Assembly: GCA_027025615.1 (NCBI GenBank)
Contig: JALVQM010000387.1
Location: forward strand, 23,845 to 29,237
Reading direction: 5' to 3'
Origin: Desulfobacteraceae bacterium
GTDB taxonomy: Bacteria; Desulfobacterota; Desulfobacteria; Desulfobacterales; Desulfosarcinaceae
Length of the DNA: 5,393 nt
The stretch's first letter is position 1; the number at the start of each line of letters is the position of its first letter. This document shows, piece after piece, positions 5,277 to 5,393 of the stretch. Under the pieces are notes generated by a model, which saw nothing but the letters and a program-made list of their open reading frames with translations, did no database searches and was not told where the DNA came from. A program made the position numbers and the translations under genes.

Positions 5277-5393
5277 CTAAAAAAAGGAGTCGCCATTATC
5301 CTGGTATAGCCTGTCTGAGATCGTGACGCGGCTTGTGTAGTTGGTCCTGTATTCTTTGACCGACCTGGCAGCTATCTCGTCCCGTTCCACGAC
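5277..5393 (-). CDS. C-terminal end of an unidentified minus-strand protein
   Basis: The minus-strand frame entering from the right edge is open for 38 codons and stops at TAG (5279-5277). The translation begins VVERDEIAARSVKEYRTNY and ends RLYQDNGDSFF. The charged helical start followed by a polar stretch looks like protein-coding sequence, and the convergent arrangement with the cNMP-binding gene (43 bp between stops) is sensible. The final Phe resembles the C-terminal Phe of outer-membrane barrels, but the fragment is too short to say so. I do not recognise a family. Confidence 0.45.
   Translation of the reverse strand, partial: VVERDEIAARSVKEYRTNYTSRVTISDRLYQDNGDSFF

Overview
The window looks like a chromosomal stretch from a Gram-negative anaerobe, most likely a Desulfobacterota (sulfate-reducer type) bacterium. 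The reasons are the balanced base composition, the ordinary bacterial housekeeping genes, several TTG/GTG starts, and above all a small gene with an in-frame UGA followed at the right distance by a bacterial SECIS-like hairpin. The lineage is an inference; no rRNA or other phylogenetic marker is present.

Layout. Positions 1-335 (+) hold the C-terminal 110 codons of an AAA_28-type ATPase cut by the window edge. It converges, across only 12 bp, on a minus-strand pair: argJ (arginine biosynthesis, start 2251) followed 8 bp later by an RsuA/RluB-type 23S rRNA pseudouridine synthase (348-1055). Divergent from argJ, a plus-strand pair begins at 2402. The first gene is a 62-residue dual-CxxC small protein (2402-2590) whose codon 23 is UGA and which I read as a selenoprotein. 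Three bases later comes an AEC-family membrane transporter (2594-3523). truA (tRNA pseudouridine synthase, 3630-4427) follows on the same strand. A 314-bp intergenic stretch (4428-4741) holds nested inverted repeats and a weak Cys-containing minus-strand ORF. It precedes a stand-alone cyclic-nucleotide-binding-domain protein (4742-5233). The last 117 bp carry the C-terminal end of an unidentified minus-strand gene.

Most interesting point. Ordinary gene calling would leave 2252-2593 empty, because UGA at 2468-2470 splits the small gene. Read through that UGA, the frame stays open for 39 more sense codons. It completes a CPQC...Sec...CRAC pattern and ends 3 bp before the transporter, whose Shine-Dalgarno lies in the small gene's last codons. 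A stem of 8 base pairs with one bulged base and a 7-base loop (2484-2507) sits 22 nt after the UGA, as expected for a bacterial SECIS. The remaining genes look like ordinary housekeeping or regulatory functions and show no common pathway.
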